Source: Bacillota bacterium (GTDB lineage Bacteria; Bacillota; Bacilli; Bacillales; Cytobacillaceae). From it: DNA of 58,437 nt. Position 1 is the first letter of the stretch; the number at the start of each line of letters is the position of its first letter. This document shows, one piece after another, positions 32,875 to 42,260 of this stretch. Position numbers and translations under genes: made by a program. The notes beneath the pieces are model-generated. The model saw only the letters and a list, made by a program, of their open reading frames with translations, was not told the origin of the DNA and ran no database searches. The stretch lies in the NCBI GenBank assembly GCA_030705955.1, contig JAUZPL010000020.1, positions 1 to 58,437 of the forward strand. Direction: 5' to 3'.

Positions 32875-33744
32875 GTGATTAGGACGATGCCATATTTAAT
32901 ATTAATTCTTTGGATAGTTGCTATCCTCTGTTTCTTGATAAAAAACGATCAAAGTAACAGATTTTTTAAGAAAAAAACGAAGCAACTTAATAAAATGCTT
33001 CAATCGTTGAAAAATGATTATAAAAATCATGAAATAACTGAAACGATGAAAGAGGCTGGCATACCGATAGATTTATATCGCTATCAGATATTACGGATTA
33101 GCATAGTTGTTCTTATCCTATTAGCTAGCTTCATAGCCATGTTTAAGGGTGAAAACGGAGCTCAAATTCGAATTCTATTTGCAATAGTCATTTTTATTTT
33201 GACAACACCTAAACAAAAAATGCTTGGAAGAAAGACTCTTTTTCAACTAATGATAGATCTTTCAATGGAACGAAAAAGAGAAATGTTTAATCAAGAATTA
33301 TATATAGCTATTTCACAGCTAAAAACTACATTTTTAAATAAAAAAGAACGACCACCAAGTAGTGATTATATTTTAGAACAGGTAAGAAAGTACACCAATA
33401 AAACAAAAGATATTTTTAATCATATGTTAAGCATTTGGATGATCGGTGAAAAAGAGGCAGCCGTTGAATATTTTCAACAAGCAATAGGAACAAAAGAAGC
33501 TAAAAACTTAGGACAAGTTTTTCTGAAATTAGATGACTTAAATCCAATAGAAATGAAAAGGCAATTAGAGGTTTATCAGGAAATTTACCGATTAGAAAAA
33601 GAAACAAAAAAGTTAAAGAGAAATGCAAATCGTAGTACTATTTTGTTCATTTTCATTGTTGGTTGCTGCTTGATGGTTCTTATTAATTTCTTAACAGTTT
33701 CTTTTTATATAGATTACCAAAAACAACTATTTTCTATTCTTTAA
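32875..33744 (+). CDS. TadC-like membrane platform protein, 289 aa
   Basis: N-terminal membrane segment (~4-22), paired segments (~72-88, ~95-110), a cytoplasmic GspF-like helical domain and a C-terminal pair/segment (~258-280). It is the second platform protein directly after TadB, as in tad loci. The GTG at 32875 follows CCAAGG; the in-frame ATG at 32887 is an alternative start. Similarity to canonical TadC is low by eye, so the call relies on order and topology. Confidence 0.75.
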   Translation: MIRTMPYLILILWIVAILCFLIKNDQSNRFFKKKTKQLNKMLQSLKNDYKNHEITETMKEAGIPIDLYRYQILRISIVVLILLASFIAMFKGENGAQIRILFAIVIFILTTPKQKMLGRKTLFQLMIDLSMERKREMFNQELYIAISQLKTTFLNKKERPPSSDYILEQVRKYTNKTKDIFNHMLSIWMIGEKEAAVEYFQQAIGTKEAKNLGQVFLKLDDLNPIEMKRQLEVYQEIYRLEKETKKLKRNANRSTILFIFIVGCCLMVLINFLTVSFYIDYQKQLFSIL

Positions 33745-33808
33745 GTTTAATAGAGCCAGATATTACTTGGCTTTAGAAATAAATTATTCCTTTAAGGAGG
33801 TGATAGTA

Positions 33809-33976
33809 GTGAAAGAACTTATCGTGCAAATTGGGCTTATAGCTCTTGGGGTTTGGCTTGCTTTGTCATTAATTCTAGGTTCAGGTTCAACCTCAATGAA
33901 AACAGGAGCAACTAATGTTGGCAATAAAATGAGTACGGATATTACAAGTTTTACAAGTGATACAACTACACCTTAA
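33809..33976 (+). CDS. Candidate pilin (Flp-like size), 55 aa
   Basis: The GTG at 33809 has a perfect AAGGAGG 8 nt upstream, the strongest site in the operon. It encodes a 55-residue peptide with one N-terminal hydrophobic helix (LIVQIGLIALGVWLALSLIL, residues 4-23) and a Ser/Thr/Gly-rich tail. Size, position between TadC and TadE/F-like genes, and strong translation signal fit a Flp-type major pilin. However, the G|xxxxE(Y) prepilin peptidase signature is missing and no prepilin peptidase gene is present. A hairpin directly follows the gene, as often seen after abundant pilin mRNAs. Confidence 0.62.
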   Translation: MKELIVQIGLIALGVWLALSLILGSGSTSMKTGATNVGNKMSTDITSFTSDTTTP

Positions 33977-33988
33977 ATTGAACATTTA

Positions 33989-34018
33989 AATGAGGGCATC
34001 GTCTTTGGAATGGTGTCC
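33989..34018 (+). other. Stem-loop after the pilin candidate
   Basis: GAGGGCATCGTC (33991-34002) pairs with GGTGTCCTC-type sequence (~34011-34019), allowing G-T pairs. There is no T run, so mRNA stabilisation is more likely than termination. Confidence 0.45.
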
Positions 34019-34041
34019 TCCAAATATAAGGAGAGATTACG

Positions 34042-34455
34042 ATGAATCAATTTATTGTTGCTTCAGCGTTTTTTTTAATATTTTCGTGGATATTATTGCA
34101 ATGGGTAGCAAATGAGAGAACTCATATGACTAGAGCAACATTTACCGAAATTGTGGAAACACATGCCCAAGAAGCCAGAGAAGCAGGATATTTTACTCCT
34201 GAAATTATAGATGCAATGAAACAGGACATTGAAAACGATATGGATATACCAGAAAGTGAAATTCAAATTACGGCAACGGATACTCCAAAATATAGGCAAA
34301 CTTCATTTAATGATGACAACTTGATTTCATATACCGTTGAAATACCAATTAAAAGAGTAATAGCGATGTCGAGCTTTTTTGGTAATCAAGATAAGGATCA
34401 TTACTGGTTTCCTATCTCAGGTAAGGTAGCCAGCGAATTGCAGGCCCCTCGATGA
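34042..34455 (+). CDS. TadE/F-like pseudopilin protein, 137 aa
   Basis: ATG behind AAGGAGAG. One N-terminal membrane helix (~4-22: FIVASAFFLIFSWILLQWVA) is followed by a ~115-residue outside domain rich in strands (SYTVEIPIKRVIAM). The acidic ERTHM after the helix recalls TadE/TadF minor pseudopilins. Its stop overlaps the next start (ATGA), so the two are coupled. No close family can be named. Confidence 0.65.
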   Translation: MNQFIVASAFFLIFSWILLQWVANERTHMTRATFTEIVETHAQEAREAGYFTPEIIDAMKQDIENDMDIPESEIQITATDTPKYRQTSFNDDNLISYTVEIPIKRVIAMSSFFGNQDKDHYWFPISGKVASELQAPR

Positions 34456-34946
34456 AATGGTTTATTTTAGGAACAGCATTCACATTAGTAGCAACACTTA
34501 CCTTAATATTTCAGAATGACTACAATATGCACCAAGAACAAATGGATTATCTGAAATTTGTTGCTCAAGAGGCTTCTGCTGCAGCAAGCCAATATTTTTC
34601 TGAAGAAAAATATGGGGATGGTTACTTAGTTTATGATCAAGCGGAAGGGGAGAAAGCTGCAAGATCAGTTATTATCTCTCTATTAAAATTAAATCCTGAT
34701 ATGACACCTAGCTCAAATTCGTATTGGAAGGGGGTTGGTAATGTCACTTATGATTTAGAGTATTTTGATGAATCGAATTATTCCTTTCCATTCACCTATG
34801 TTTATACCCATCCGAAAGGCCAGACCACTTTAGTAATGAATGGTCCATCTGTTCTTATTCGAATCAATGTTGGGAAAGCAAAATATGATTGGTTTCAAAA
34901 TGACACGGACTATTATCGAATCGGCGTTCATAGTTTTGATGAATAA
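34452..34946 (+). CDS. TadF-like pseudopilin protein, 164 aa
   Basis: One N-terminal membrane helix (~3-20: WFILGTAFTLVATLTLIF), then an amphipathic helix (KFVAQEASAAASQYF) and a beta-rich domain with GDGYLVYDQAEGEKAARSVI and FPFTYVYTHPKGQ. The topology equals that of the upstream protein, and the coupled ATGA junction suggests a 1:1 pair. It is the last gene of the Tad-like operon. Confidence 0.65.
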   Translation: MKWFILGTAFTLVATLTLIFQNDYNMHQEQMDYLKFVAQEASAAASQYFSEEKYGDGYLVYDQAEGEKAARSVIISLLKLNPDMTPSSNSYWKGVGNVTYDLEYFDESNYSFPFTYVYTHPKGQTTLVMNGPSVLIRINVGKAKYDWFQNDTDYYRIGVHSFDE

Positions 34947-34965
34947 TTTTTTATCTTTATATAAT
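34936..34965 (+). promoter_or_regulatory. Family-B-like promoter for the secreted protein
   Basis: TTGATG (34936-34941), 18-bp spacer and TATAAT (34960-34965). The spacer contains TTTATCTTTATATAATAAT, close to the ssb and multi-RHH promoters. It overlaps the end of the upstream gene. Confidence 0.5.
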
Positions 34966-35030
34966 AATGCTATATAATTATTTTGTCATTTATGGTATAA
35001 TATTACTATAACCATAAGGGGGAGATTATT

Positions 35031-35744
35031 ATGAAGAAAGCTATTCCAGTTATTTTGAGTTTATCCTTATTAGGGGCCGTTACACCAAGTTTTGTATCAA
35101 ATAACAAAGTAGAGGCAGCAACAACAGTAAATACTAGTGCTTTTAATGATCCTAATCTTTATCAATACGCTTCTACAGATACATTTAAAGTAACAAATGG
35201 AACTTTATATTTAACCGATAGTAACGGAAAATTCTTTAAGCCAAGCGAATCATTAGTATCTAATAAAACTTTAGTTAGCGTTGCTAATTCTTTATTGGAT
35301 AAACAAAGGTATTTAAGTGTATTTTATAACAATGATGGGGATTTTCCAGATAGCATAAATTTCGTGGTAGCTGCCAATCCTGTAGCTGCTAAAGTAGGTT
35401 TAAAACCAATTACTTATACTTATTATTTGAAAAATAAATATAAATTGCCCAGTTATAAAAATACGTATGCAAAGGCTTCAATGTTCCTAGATTATACTTG
35501 GTACGATGCTGTAAAAGATAAGAATTACTCAGATGTTTTCAAAGAAGATTTGTACCATTGTTTAGTAGCTCAATATGGTACATCACAAGGTTATCAAATT
35601 TTCAATTATATTTTGGCTAATCATATTAAATATAGAACTCAGATACCTAATGAAAATCAGGTAATTAGAATGTCAAAGAAAATTGGTAGTGAAACAGTTT
35701 ATTTAACCATGTTAGATTCTGGGCTATATGTTGATTTCTCATAA
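35031..35744 (+). CDS. Secreted protein, 237 aa
   Basis: ATG behind AAGGGGGAG. A clear signal peptide is present (MKKAIPVILSLSLLGAVTPS, cleavage likely after KVEA at ~30). The mature part is a mixed alpha/beta domain rich in Tyr and Asn, with no cysteine pair or wall-anchoring motif except one cysteine (YHCLVAQYG). I recognise no family. It is 15 bp upstream of the giant PKD protein and its promoter resembles the establishment-gene family, so it may be an exported partner of the pilus or adhesin. Confidence 0.75.
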   Translation: MKKAIPVILSLSLLGAVTPSFVSNNKVEAATTVNTSAFNDPNLYQYASTDTFKVTNGTLYLTDSNGKFFKPSESLVSNKTLVSVANSLLDKQRYLSVFYNNDGDFPDSINFVVAANPVAAKVGLKPITYTYYLKNKYKLPSYKNTYAKASMFLDYTWYDAVKDKNYSDVFKEDLYHCLVAQYGTSQGYQIFNYILANHIKYRTQIPNENQVIRMSKKIGSETVYLTMLDSGLYVDFS

Positions 35745-35759
35745 ATTAAGGAGGTTTAT

Positions 35760-38700
35760 ATGCGTGTAAAAGGCAATAAAATTATAGCCATCCTTATGAT
35801 TACATTGGTATTGTTTTCAATTGTAACTCCAAGATCTGCCTTTGCTTACCCTGATAATGAAACTGATTTCTATAATTATATTAAAGATTTAGGCTATCAA
35901 GTTACATTACCAGATGGTAAAAAGGCAAATTGGATAGTTTATAGAGATTACAATGTAATTGTTTGGGGCTCTCCACATGGAAGTTATAAAAGTGACAGTC
36001 TTTGTGGTAACAGTGGAGAGTATCAAGATTTGGGATATAATAATCGTTCACAAGATGTAACCAATATGTGCTACCCAAATGATGCGACTAGTGGAACACA
36101 CCCTAAATACTGGAACTATATAACAGTTGATGGAGCTAGCACTAGTTGGCAACAAATAAAAGATAGCAATGTTAAATCACAAATTAAAAATAGTTCTTGG
36201 ACTGGGAATGGGGCTACGGCTAGCGATCCACTTTATTATAGTAATATTGGGAGTGAGGATAAGGTTAAAGTGGAGGTTCCTCCTACCTGGCGTGGTAAAG
36301 GATCTGTTTATACAAGAAATAGAGGGAAAAACGGAAAGGTCTATTATGCTACCTTTATTGTTCCGGCCATGGCTGGGGCTAATAATGCCATTGTAGATGG
36401 ATCGTTTACTACTGATAAAGACACTTACACCATTGATACGGACATGGATAAAGTAACTGTAAATTATAATGTTATTGCGAATGCAAAAATTAGTGGATAT
36501 ATGTCTTATTCAGATATTTCGGCTTTGACAGCAACATATAAAAGTGCAAGTAAAACAACAGCTGGACAAGCATCTTCTACATTGCAATCAACTTTTGATT
36601 TAACACGTAGTAGTTATAAACCAGGAACATATACTCTTAATCTTGAAGGAAATGTTTCTGTTAAAACAAAGTTTGGTGATAGTGAATCGAAGAAAGTCTT
36701 TAAAACTATTACTCTAGTTGTAAAAGCATCGACAAAACCGATTATGTCAGCTACAGGGAGTACAAATCCCTCAACAAAAACCTTTGATGCTGGAACAACA
36801 GTTACGGATGTTCCTGTTCAAGTAACAGTAAATGGAGCATTATCAGGAGTAGATCCTAGTAAAATTACAAAATATCAATTATTAGCAAGAAAACAAGAGG
36901 ATAAGACGGACACGCTAAAAGAATTTACCGGAACAGCTGCACAGAAACTTACTCAATCAAATATGTTCAATTTTACCATTTCTTCAACTAAAATAGGTAC
37001 AACTGAATATACTCAAAACTTTGCTATTAGTGCAAAAGCCTATTTAAATGATGGGAATGTTATAACAGGTTCAACAACTGTCATAACAACTGTTATTCCA
37101 CCAGGAGCAACACCACCGGCCCCACCTCCAACAGTGGACCCAGGGCCATCAAATGAACCTCCAACGGTTACGATATTTGGTCCAACTATTGCGAGGGCAG
37201 GAGATAATGTGTTTTTAAGTTCCAACCCACAAGATGTAGATGGAACGATTGTGTCACAATCATGGTCAATACCAGGAGCGACAGGAGATATAGCAGGCAC
37301 TTCAGGTAGTATCATTTATCCATTTGAAGGCAACTATACAGAATCCACTACTGTTACTGATGACCAAGGGGCAACTGGAAGTGACATTCACCAGATAACA
37401 GTTACACCCCCTTATCCACATGCTTATTTTGATGTAAATGGAGCATTAAAGGAAAATAGAAAAGTTGAATTAACGGACCGAACTGACACTCCAGTATTAT
37501 ATCCGATTGATTGGAGCAAATCTTACTGGACAATTACAGCAAATGATCCCACAGAACAAGGGGATATAAAGTACATTGGTAATCTTTCAGGGGATACAAG
37601 TAATGTAATTGATTCTTTATATAAAAAATCAGGGGATTACACTGTAAAACTTTTTGTGACGAATACGGCAGGATATTCTGACTCTTATCAGCGTGTAATT
37701 CATATTGATTCTGACCAAGCGCCTGTAGCAGACTTTTCTACTGTTACAACTATCTATCGAGATAATGTCAATAATGACAATGCAACCATTCAATTAACAG
37801 ATGCTTCCTATTCACCAGATGACGATCTAATAAAACAACGTATTTGGAAATATAAGTTTGATTCCAATAATAACGGTAGTTTTGATGATGAACAATGGCA
37901 AACAATAGATGATACGAACTTAGAAGCTCCTAGTTTTGAAGTATCACATGTAGGTAAGTATCTTATTGAAGAAGAAGTAGTTGAAGATTTTGGACAAGAA
38001 ACCATTCCTCAATTTATCTCTGATAGTGATTATAAAACAGGAAATACGGACAATAAACCTATTGCGGAAAAAGTGGTGGAAGTTAAAAATCTTGCGCCTG
38101 TGGTAAGTTTTGATGTAGGGAAAAGAAAAACTGTAAATTTACAAGTTTCATTGGGTTACACTTCAGCAGTAACAGATATTAATGCATTAACAACTAAAAT
38201 CAATTCCATAATAAAGCCATCTTTGTCAGCAGATAATATCGACCTGGATCTGAGTGTTGAAAATACATCATTTGAAAAAAACCCGGCAAATGTTCCTCCA
38301 ATTGATACTCAATTAGGATGTACTCCACCTCCAGATGGATATATTTATGATCAACAAATTGTAGCGCCAAGTGGTTACATAAATAACATTAATTTAGATT
38401 ACACGAATTATTCATATTATGTAATAGCAGCAGCTAATACACAAAATCTAAGATGGTGTACTTGGAGAAGTAACGGTTACACAACTATCGATGATCAAGG
38501 TTATTTACCTGATGGAACAAATCAAATTGAGGGTGGGGGGTTGCCAGCAACCTTTAATGTCTACAAAAAAAATAGAACTAAAGTTCCGTTTAAGATTACG
38601 AAAAAAGATAATGAATCTGGTTTTGCTGTATTAATTCATGATAAACAATTATCAACCACTGAACATGATATGATTTTAGGTAATTTACAAACATCAGGCG

Positions 38701-41700
38701 CAACATTCATAGGATTAGGTACAACTTCAAATCAGTCTCAAATGCAAGATTTGATCAATAGTAATAGCTACAATGGTACTTATTATGACAATTCCAATAT
38801 AGATAGTGATTTACAACAAATATCTGATTATATTATTCAAAAACTTGATAGAACTAATATTGATGTAGATCTAGCAGTTGGGGATAGTGCAGTTAGTCAG
38901 GATGTAATCACTTCAAAATTTAATGCAATTGTATTGCCTAAATTAAACGATGCTGGAATTGATGTTACTACATTAAAAACTACACAAGGAGTTTTTAATA
39001 GTAACAGTAGTGTTTGGAATAATTCCTATAATTATCCAGGAATTAATGATTCGACTCATTATCAACCCACAATAAATTATTCTTATCCTTTAAATGATGG
39101 AAAAGTTTATTTTGTAGTATCATATTCTAAATACTATGGAGAAGGTCAAAATCATTATTCATTACAGTTATTTGATGGAGTTACTAATTCGGTAAAAATA
39201 ATAGATGATGATATTCCACAAGGGTATGGCCAACAAGCTTTTGTAATTGATAATCAGGGGAATATGTATTTTTCATCTTCTGTTGGATTTACAAAATATA
39301 ATCCTCATACTGACTCAAAAACTGTTTTAGTTCCAAACGCATCTTTAAATATGACATATGATATACCAGCTAATTTCAAGTTAGATTCAAATAGAAACAT
39401 AATTTATTACTTTTCAACATATAGCGCAACAAACTATTTATGTAAATTAGATTTAACGACAAATACAATTCAGAGAACCCTTATTGCTAATTTACCTAAT
39501 ATTGCAGGTAATCTCGGTTATTATTATGGAATAAATGTGAATAGTGATGGAAATTTGATTGTAAGTGATAATGTTTTTAATCAATATTATAAAATAGACG
39601 TCACTAATAATTCAGCAACTCCATTAACTAATTTAACGGGTGTTCGTAGTTTGAATTATGACTCTACTAGTAATATATTTGCATATGTAACTAATAGTGG
39701 AAATATAAACGTTTCTAATAACGGAAGTGTAAGTACAATTGCAACTGTTCCTTCGGGAGTTTATTCAAATACATTTGCCACACTTTCACACAATGGACAA
39801 TACGTCTATATTTCAACTTATGATACTATTAGTGCTAAATATACGTCATATAGACTTAATTTAAAAACAAATGCAAAAGACACATATTTTTCGCCTATAT
39901 CAAGTTACTATGAATATGCAGGCAAAATTTCTGTAAGTCTTGATGATTCAAAAATATCATGGCCTAGCCATCACGTTTTAGATGTTCAAAGTTTATCTAT
40001 TCCGAATGTGTTTAACGTTAATCCTACAGGTAATCAACATTTTGCAGCTATATTTGAAAATAATGCGTTTAATTCTTCAGGATTAAGTGTGGTAACTTCG
40101 AAGTTACCCTCGTTAAATGTAGACCTAATTGGTGTAGGAAATAGTACAAATCAATCCCAGATAAACACATTAATTTCTGCAAATAATAATGTTGGAACAT
40201 TTTTGGATGGTACTGATATTGATACAGCAATGAATCAGTTAGGTGACTATATAATAAAAGAAGTTAATGCGAAGATAGACCAAAAGGTTATTTATATAAC
40301 TACAGATGACGTTGCTAATTATTTCCCTTACTTTAACGATACTGAAGGAGATCCAAAATATACGCTTTCAGGTAATACAGGAGAAAATTGGCGTTATGTT
40401 CATGATTCTAGTGTCTTTGAAAATAGTAATGGAACAGCCCCTTTTAATAATCAAAATTTAACTACTCCCATTACGAAATTTGATCGAGTAGGAAAATATA
40501 ATGTTTATTATTCTGCAAGGGATAATCCTGTAGGTACTGAAGACCATTTCGACAACTACAGAATGTGGTCACAAGATACAAATTATACTATCTATGTACA
40601 CAGAAAACCTGTGGCAAACTTTAATTTTACATTAAATAAAAGTACAGGTGATTATACTTTAACAAATGCAGGCTATGATTTAGACAAGTATAGTATAAAC
40701 ATTGGAAATGGGCCTGGATTACAAGGTTTATCTTATCAATGGAGAGTGACTGGAACTGACTTATGGCAGGATGGTTTACCTCCAAGTCCCCTAGCTAAGG
40801 CATCTTATGATATTCAACAGACTGTTCTTGATTTTCAAGGTGCAACCCAAAGTATTATCAAAACAATTGATGCAACAGGAATTAATCAACCACCTGTAGC
40901 AGACTTTAGTAATCCTGACACAGTAGTTCAGGGAACAAATGTAACTTTCAAAAATCTAAGTTATGATCCAAATGGAGATACCTTGACAGCTCAATGGTGG
41001 ATAAGTCCTAAAGGGAAAAATACTTTTACCTCTATGTCAACTGTTTTTGAGCCAACACAAATAATGAATACTATTGGTGATTTTGATGTCAAACTTCGAG
41101 TTACAGACCCTCAAGGGGCCTATGATGAAGTAACTAAATCGATAACAGTAGTTAATAAAAATCTGCCACCAAAGGCAGGATTTACCTGTCAAAATCCTTA
41201 CTTCATTGGGGATACAATGATTTTTCAATCAACTGCAACAGATCCTGAAAATGACCCTTTGACTTATACTTATACAGTCAAAAAACCAGATGGAACAACA
41301 ACAACTTATAACTCAGGAGATCCACAGGTTAATGGAAATGGAGATTTAACTTTAGTTGCAAACAATCATAATACTGATTTAGGAAATTGGGAGATTTCGC
41401 AGCAAGTAAGTGATGGCCAGTACACAGATACGGCAACCGCATCTGTTACGGTACTAGATCAAACAATTAAAGGTGCTGTAAGCCATACTCCTAAATGGGA
41501 TCAAAATAGGCAGCAATACAACTTAGAGAAAAGTGGAACACCTGATAATCCAAGAGGGCCATCCGTCTTTTTCCCAGGGGAGAAATTCATGCTAAATGCG
41601 AATGGGACTCAAACGGCAACCAAAGTCGAGGTTAAAATTTTAGAGTATCCTCAATTCGATACTACCTTAACCAAAGTGGGGGGAAGTTGGGAAGGAGACT

Positions 41701-41849
41701 TATGGGATCCTTCTATGATTGACCTATTTACAAATGAACCATTAACCTTTGAGTTTATCGCAACATATGCAAATGGATGGATTAGCGAAGATCAGGAACA
41801 AGTACAAATAGAAGATGATCAATATTGGAGACAGCATACTTTATTCTAA
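35760..41849 (+). CDS. Giant PKD-domain surface/secreted protein, 2029 aa
   Basis: ATG behind AAGGAGG. Signal peptide (residues 1-29, ending RSAFA). Order: unique N-terminal domain with Cys (~30-210); Ig-like segments (~215-445); PKD-type repeats (PPTVTIFGPTIARAGDNVFL ~470; APVADFSTV ~655); a module (~793-1034) that begins NLQVSLGYTSAVTDINALTT and ends SDYIIQKL; a related module (~1036-1500) with a YVYIS-type beta-propeller-like insert; then PKD repeats (PPVADFSNPDTVVQGTNVTF ~1710; PPKAGFTCQNPYFIGDTMIF ~1800) and a C-terminal domain. There is no LPXTG motif and no sorting helix, so attachment is non-covalent or via the pilus. It is the best adhesin or pilus-tip candidate. Confidence 0.85.
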   Translation: MRVKGNKIIAILMITLVLFSIVTPRSAFAYPDNETDFYNYIKDLGYQVTLPDGKKANWIVYRDYNVIVWGSPHGSYKSDSLCGNSGEYQDLGYNNRSQDVTNMCYPNDATSGTHPKYWNYITVDGASTSWQQIKDSNVKSQIKNSSWTGNGATASDPLYYSNIGSEDKVKVEVPPTWRGKGSVYTRNRGKNGKVYYATFIVPAMAGANNAIVDGSFTTDKDTYTIDTDMDKVTVNYNVIANAKISGYMSYSDISALTATYKSASKTTAGQASSTLQSTFDLTRSSYKPGTYTLNLEGNVSVKTKFGDSESKKVFKTITLVVKASTKPIMSATGSTNPSTKTFDAGTTVTDVPVQVTVNGALSGVDPSKITKYQLLARKQEDKTDTLKEFTGTAAQKLTQSNMFNFTISSTKIGTTEYTQNFAISAKAYLNDGNVITGSTTVITTVIPPGATPPAPPPTVDPGPSNEPPTVTIFGPTIARAGDNVFLSSNPQDVDGTIVSQSWSIPGATGDIAGTSGSIIYPFEGNYTESTTVTDDQGATGSDIHQITVTPPYPHAYFDVNGALKENRKVELTDRTDTPVLYPIDWSKSYWTITANDPTEQGDIKYIGNLSGDTSNVIDSLYKKSGDYTVKLFVTNTAGYSDSYQRVIHIDSDQAPVADFSTVTTIYRDNVNNDNATIQLTDASYSPDDDLIKQRIWKYKFDSNNNGSFDDEQWQTIDDTNLEAPSFEVSHVGKYLIEEEVVEDFGQETIPQFISDSDYKTGNTDNKPIAEKVVEVKNLAPVVSFDVGKRKTVNLQVSLGYTSAVTDINALTTKINSIIKPSLSADNIDLDLSVENTSFEKNPANVPPIDTQLGCTPPPDGYIYDQQIVAPSGYINNINLDYTNYSYYVIAAANTQNLRWCTWRSNGYTTIDDQGYLPDGTNQIEGGGLPATFNVYKKNRTKVPFKITKKDNESGFAVLIHDKQLSTTEHDMILGNLQTSGATFIGLGTTSNQSQMQDLINSNSYNGTYYDNSNIDSDLQQISDYIIQKLDRTNIDVDLAVGDSAVSQDVITSKFNAIVLPKLNDAGIDVTTLKTTQGVFNSNSSVWNNSYNYPGINDSTHYQPTINYSYPLNDGKVYFVVSYSKYYGEGQNHYSLQLFDGVTNSVKIIDDDIPQGYGQQAFVIDNQGNMYFSSSVGFTKYNPHTDSKTVLVPNASLNMTYDIPANFKLDSNRNIIYYFSTYSATNYLCKLDLTTNTIQRTLIANLPNIAGNLGYYYGINVNSDGNLIVSDNVFNQYYKIDVTNNSATPLTNLTGVRSLNYDSTSNIFAYVTNSGNINVSNNGSVSTIATVPSGVYSNTFATLSHNGQYVYISTYDTISAKYTSYRLNLKTNAKDTYFSPISSYYEYAGKISVSLDDSKISWPSHHVLDVQSLSIPNVFNVNPTGNQHFAAIFENNAFNSSGLSVVTSKLPSLNVDLIGVGNSTNQSQINTLISANNNVGTFLDGTDIDTAMNQLGDYIIKEVNAKIDQKVIYITTDDVANYFPYFNDTEGDPKYTLSGNTGENWRYVHDSSVFENSNGTAPFNNQNLTTPITKFDRVGKYNVYYSARDNPVGTEDHFDNYRMWSQDTNYTIYVHRKPVANFNFTLNKSTGDYTLTNAGYDLDKYSINIGNGPGLQGLSYQWRVTGTDLWQDGLPPSPLAKASYDIQQTVLDFQGATQSIIKTIDATGINQPPVADFSNPDTVVQGTNVTFKNLSYDPNGDTLTAQWWISPKGKNTFTSMSTVFEPTQIMNTIGDFDVKLRVTDPQGAYDEVTKSITVVNKNLPPKAGFTCQNPYFIGDTMIFQSTATDPENDPLTYTYTVKKPDGTTTTYNSGDPQVNGNGDLTLVANNHNTDLGNWEISQQVSDGQYTDTATASVTVLDQTIKGAVSHTPKWDQNRQQYNLEKSGTPDNPRGPSVFFPGEKFMLNANGTQTATKVEVKILEYPQFDTTLTKVGGSWEGDLWDPSMIDLFTNEPLTFEFIATYANGWISEDQEQVQIEDDQYWRQHTLF

Positions 41850-41851
41850 TT

Positions 41852-41880
41852 AAAGAGGATGGTTTCATCCTCTTTTTTTA
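41852..41880 (+). terminator. Terminator after the giant surface protein gene
   Basis: AAAGAGGATG (41852-41861), loop GTTT, CATCCTCTTT (41866-41875), then TTTTA. Confidence 0.92.
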
Positions 41881-41904
41881 TTGAATTTGTTTCAACACTA
41901 TCAA

Positions 41905-41931
41905 CTGCCTTAAGGCAGCTTTTTTTATTTT
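41905..41931 (+). terminator. Second tandem terminator
   Basis: CTGCCTTAAGGCAG (41905-41918) followed by CTTTTTTTATTTTTTT. Two tandem terminators isolate the T4SS operon from upstream read-through. Confidence 0.85.
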
Positions 41932-41980
41932 TTTGTAAGTAATAAGTATATTTTTATTAAACTTAAATAATAAAATAATA

Positions 41981-42010
41981 TTTACAATAATAATTAGAAA
42001 GTTGTATAAT
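41981..42010 (+). promoter_or_regulatory. Promoter of the T4SS operon
   Basis: TTTACA (41981-41986), 18-bp spacer and TATAAT (42005-42010) followed by AATTACAAC. It closely matches the Tad-operon promoter at 28419-28448. A ~230-nt leader follows, containing GTGAT/ATCAC (42042-42057) and then T8, a possible weak attenuator. Confidence 0.78.
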
Positions 42011-42260
42011 AATTACAACTAGATACATAAATTTTTGAAGTGTGATTTTAACATCACTAATTTTTTTTGAAACATTATCTAGTTATTTCCTAGATTGGAA
42101 AGGAGAGATGTAAAAATTATATCTTTAATAAGATATTAAACATTTAGTAAATAATGGATTTTCATTGTTTTATTATCCCATTAGTGTATAAAAACAATAC
42201 GAAATTTGATATTATAGGAGGTGAAAACACTAAATTTTTAATAAATGGAGTTAATAAACA

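Noticed and set aside
28487-34946. Tad genes as a competence or type II secretion locus
   Set aside because: ComGA/GspE-type proteins and a prepilin peptidase are missing. The CpaB-CpaE-CpaF-TadB-TadC order with a CpaF-type Walker A (GPPRTGKTS) fits Tad.
42221-42260. AGGAGGTG at 42219 as the ribosome binding site of the 126-aa RHH gene
   Set aside because: It is about 35 nt from the ATG, too far for direct use. It is mentioned only as possible leader structure.
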